A stretch of 64,000 nucleotides of DNA from Cylindrospermum stagnale PCC 7417. GTDB lineage: Bacteria; Cyanobacteriota; Cyanobacteriia; Cyanobacteriales; Nostocaceae. The stretch is taken from positions 6,774,501-6,838,500 of the forward strand of contig NC_019757.1 of the NCBI RefSeq assembly GCF_000317535.1, given 5' to 3'. Under the pieces are notes generated by a model. The model did not search any database and was not told the DNA's origin. It worked only from the letters and a program-made list of their open reading frames with translations. This document shows, in pieces, positions 62,482 to 64,000 of the stretch. The first letter of the stretch is position 1; each line of letters begins with the position of its first letter. The position numbers were made by a program, and so were the translations under genes.

Positions 62482-63399
62482 ATGTTAACCCCAAGGGAAA
62501 ATACCCAAACAAAAATTATTCCACCACCTTTAAAACCAGGTGACTTACTCCGGGTAATTGCCCCTAGTGGGGCCTTGCGAGAATTACAGACATTTACGCG
62601 CGGGGTGGAAATTTGGCGATCGCATGGTTATCGTGTAGAAATAACCCCTAACATAGATGACCGCTGGGGTTATTTAGCAGGAACAGACGAAAACCGCCGC
62701 CACCACCTAGCCTCAGCATGGCTTGATCCTGATTGCCGTGGTATCCTCTGTGCCAGAGGTGGTTTTGGCAGCACCCGCATTTTGGAAGATTGGCATTGGC
62801 AACAAAACTCAATCTCACCCAAGTGGCTAATCGGCTTTTCTGATATTACTGCCCTGTTGTGGAGCCTTTATACAGTAGGAATTTCTGGCGTTCATGCTCC
62901 CGTCCTTACCACCCTTGCAGATGAGCCTGAATGGTCAATCCAGCGATTATTTGATTTACTAGAAGGTCGTCCTCTAGCACCTTTGCAAGGTAGCGGTTGG
63001 GGTGGCGGTGTGGCTACAGGGATTTTGTTACCTGGTAATCTCACAGTAGCAACTCATCTTTTGAGTACACCAATCCAACCCCATCTTGACGGTGTAATTT
63101 TAGCCTTTGAGGATGTCACAGAAGCGCCCTATCGCATCGACAGAATGCTGACACAGTGGCGTTTAAGTGGTGCTTTGTCTAAAGTCTGCGGTATTGCCTT
63201 GGGGGGCTTTACTAAATGTGAGGCGCCGCCAAATGTACCTAGCTTTACTGTAGAGGAAGTTTTGCGCGATCGCTTGGGAGATTTGGGGATTCCCATTGTC
63301 TCTGACTTGCCTTTTGGTCACAATAGCCCAAATGCAGCCTTACCCGTGGGTGAAGAGGTAAATTTAGATGCAGATGATGGCATACTGAATTGGTTGTGA
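62482..63399 (+). CDS. LD-carboxypeptidase (peptidase S66 family)
   Basis: 305 residues from ATG 62482. Cleaves the L,D-peptide bond of muropeptide tetrapeptides in peptidoglycan recycling. Visible: PGDLLRVIAPSGALRE, the nucleophile Ser region ILCARGGFGSTRIL, KWLIGFSDITALLW, LAFEDVTEAPYRIDRML (catalytic Glu) and LPFGHNSPNAALPVGEEV (catalytic His). Length typical. Whether it is cytoplasmic is inferred from the lack of a signal peptide. Confidence 0.93.
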   Translation: MLTPRENTQTKIIPPPLKPGDLLRVIAPSGALRELQTFTRGVEIWRSHGYRVEITPNIDDRWGYLAGTDENRRHHLASAWLDPDCRGILCARGGFGSTRILEDWHWQQNSISPKWLIGFSDITALLWSLYTVGISGVHAPVLTTLADEPEWSIQRLFDLLEGRPLAPLQGSGWGGGVATGILLPGNLTVATHLLSTPIQPHLDGVILAFEDVTEAPYRIDRMLTQWRLSGALSKVCGIALGGFTKCEAPPNVPSFTVEEVLRDRLGDLGIPIVSDLPFGHNSPNAALPVGEEVNLDADDGILNWL

Positions 63400-63431
63400 T
63401 CAGCTTTTGCCAGTAGTAACACTTAATTTTA

Positions 63432-64000
63432 ATGACAATACATATGAGTCCGATAAAATTTGACCCAATTCCGGAAATATCAGTTGTTATCTGTACTTAC
63501 AACAGGTCTACATATTTAGATGTTGGCATTAATAGTGTGATTAATCAAACGTTTAAAGATTGGGAACTGATCATAGCTGATGATGGTAGCGAAGACAACA
63601 CCTTTGAAATTGTCAATCGTTATGTGCAAAAATTTCCAAATATCCGATATCTAAAACATCAAAATAAGAAACAAGCCTACGCTAAAAATGCTGGTATTCA
63701 GGCAAGTTTTGGCAAATATATTACACTTCTCGATAGTGATGATGCTTACAAACCTAATCATCTAGAATCGCGACTTGAATATATGAAAAATCATCCGGAA
63801 CTTGATTTAATTGAAGGTGGATTTGCCAGTGAAGAAGAGATTTTTGTGGCAGATTATTTTCAACCAGGTAAAACAATTAATTTGCGAGAATGTGTTTTAG
63901 GCCCTACATTTTTTGGCAAGAGAAAAGTATTTTTTGAGTTGGGGGGATTTGAAAATATCCACTACGGAGAAGATACAGACTTTTGGCAACGAGCAGTGAA
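63432..64000 (+). CDS. Family 2 glycosyltransferase, 3' end outside window
   Basis: Open to the right edge (about 189 residues visible) from ATG 63432, or ATG 63444. ISVVICTYNRSTYLDVGINSVINQTFKDWELIIADDGSEDNT is the GT-A fold start with the nucleotide-binding DDGS; TLLDSDDAY is the DxD-type metal motif, and YGEDTDFW gives the catalytic ED. It would transfer a sugar to glycan, lipid or protein. It follows the LD-carboxypeptidase on the same strand after about 30 bp. Confidence 0.92.
   Translation, partial: MTIHMSPIKFDPIPEISVVICTYNRSTYLDVGINSVINQTFKDWELIIADDGSEDNTFEIVNRYVQKFPNIRYLKHQNKKQAYAKNAGIQASFGKYITLLDSDDAYKPNHLESRLEYMKNHPELDLIEGGFASEEEIFVADYFQPGKTINLRECVLGPTFFGKRKVFFELGGFENIHYGEDTDFWQRAV

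Overview
The window looks like chromosome from a filamentous, heterocyst-forming-type cyanobacterium (Nostoc/Anabaena relatives). The reasons are dense HIP1 octamers (GCGATCGC), arrays of 7-bp tandem repeats (TCATTAG/TCATTGG, TAATGGG), many small dispersed palindromes, a coxBAC operon opposite ctaA-ctaB, a one-helix high-light-inducible protein, a DUF3727 protein, a Nostoc-style CRISPR repeat and a large NRPS. The assignment rests on gene content and repeats, not on a database match.

Layout. 1-2.3 kb: 5' end of a secreted protein gene, then a drug-type ABC exporter (permease and ATPase). 2.4-5.3 kb: cytochrome bd-type quinol oxidase (cydA, cydB) split by about 490 bp of dispersed repeats. 5.8-8.3 kb: thioredoxin-like secreted protein, decayed CRISPR repeats, a lipoprotein-like gene lodged in the array, an intact 8-repeat CRISPR array with leader, and tandem repeats; no cas genes are present. 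8.3-13.8 kb: alanine dehydrogenase, hli gene, a WD40 beta-propeller gene and its broken downstream partial copy, a SET-domain protein, and a Uma2-family protein. 14-20.4 kb: aa3-type cytochrome c oxidase (coxB, coxA, coxC) divergent from the heme A pathway (ctaA, ctaB). 20.5-22.6 kb: a toxin-antitoxin cluster (antitoxin with truncated PIN toxin, HicBA, DUF433/DUF5615) with a frameshifted remnant.

22.7-25.7 kb: ferredoxin/metallo-beta-lactamase protein, class I lysyl-tRNA synthetase, small antitoxin-like protein. 25.7-27.5 kb: a TnpB element inside a Uma2-family gene, giving a TnpB-Uma2 chimeric ORF. 27.6-37.2 kb: housekeeping genes (proB, yqeG, DUF3727, ruvX, GNAT, TIGR00725, ubiA, ppx). 37.2-42.7 kb: acyltransferase and a vWA / PP2C / kinase-WD40 signalling triad. 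43.1-58.6 kb: a 3297-residue three-module NRPS and a 1689-residue SdrD-B/DUF11 surface-type protein on the same strand, bracketed by a 37-bp inverted repeat. 58.8-64 kb: EamA transporter, peptidoglycan-binding/HEAT protein, FkbM methyltransferase, an LD-carboxypeptidase and the start of a family 2 glycosyltransferase.

The most coherent functional set is respiration: the two terminal oxidases and the heme A biosynthesis needed by one of them. The most unusual features are the inverted-repeat-bracketed NRPS/adhesin block, the TnpB-Uma2 fusion, the gene embedded in the decayed end of a CRISPR array, the palindrome-interrupted WD40 duplication, and heptamer arrays that supply start codons.
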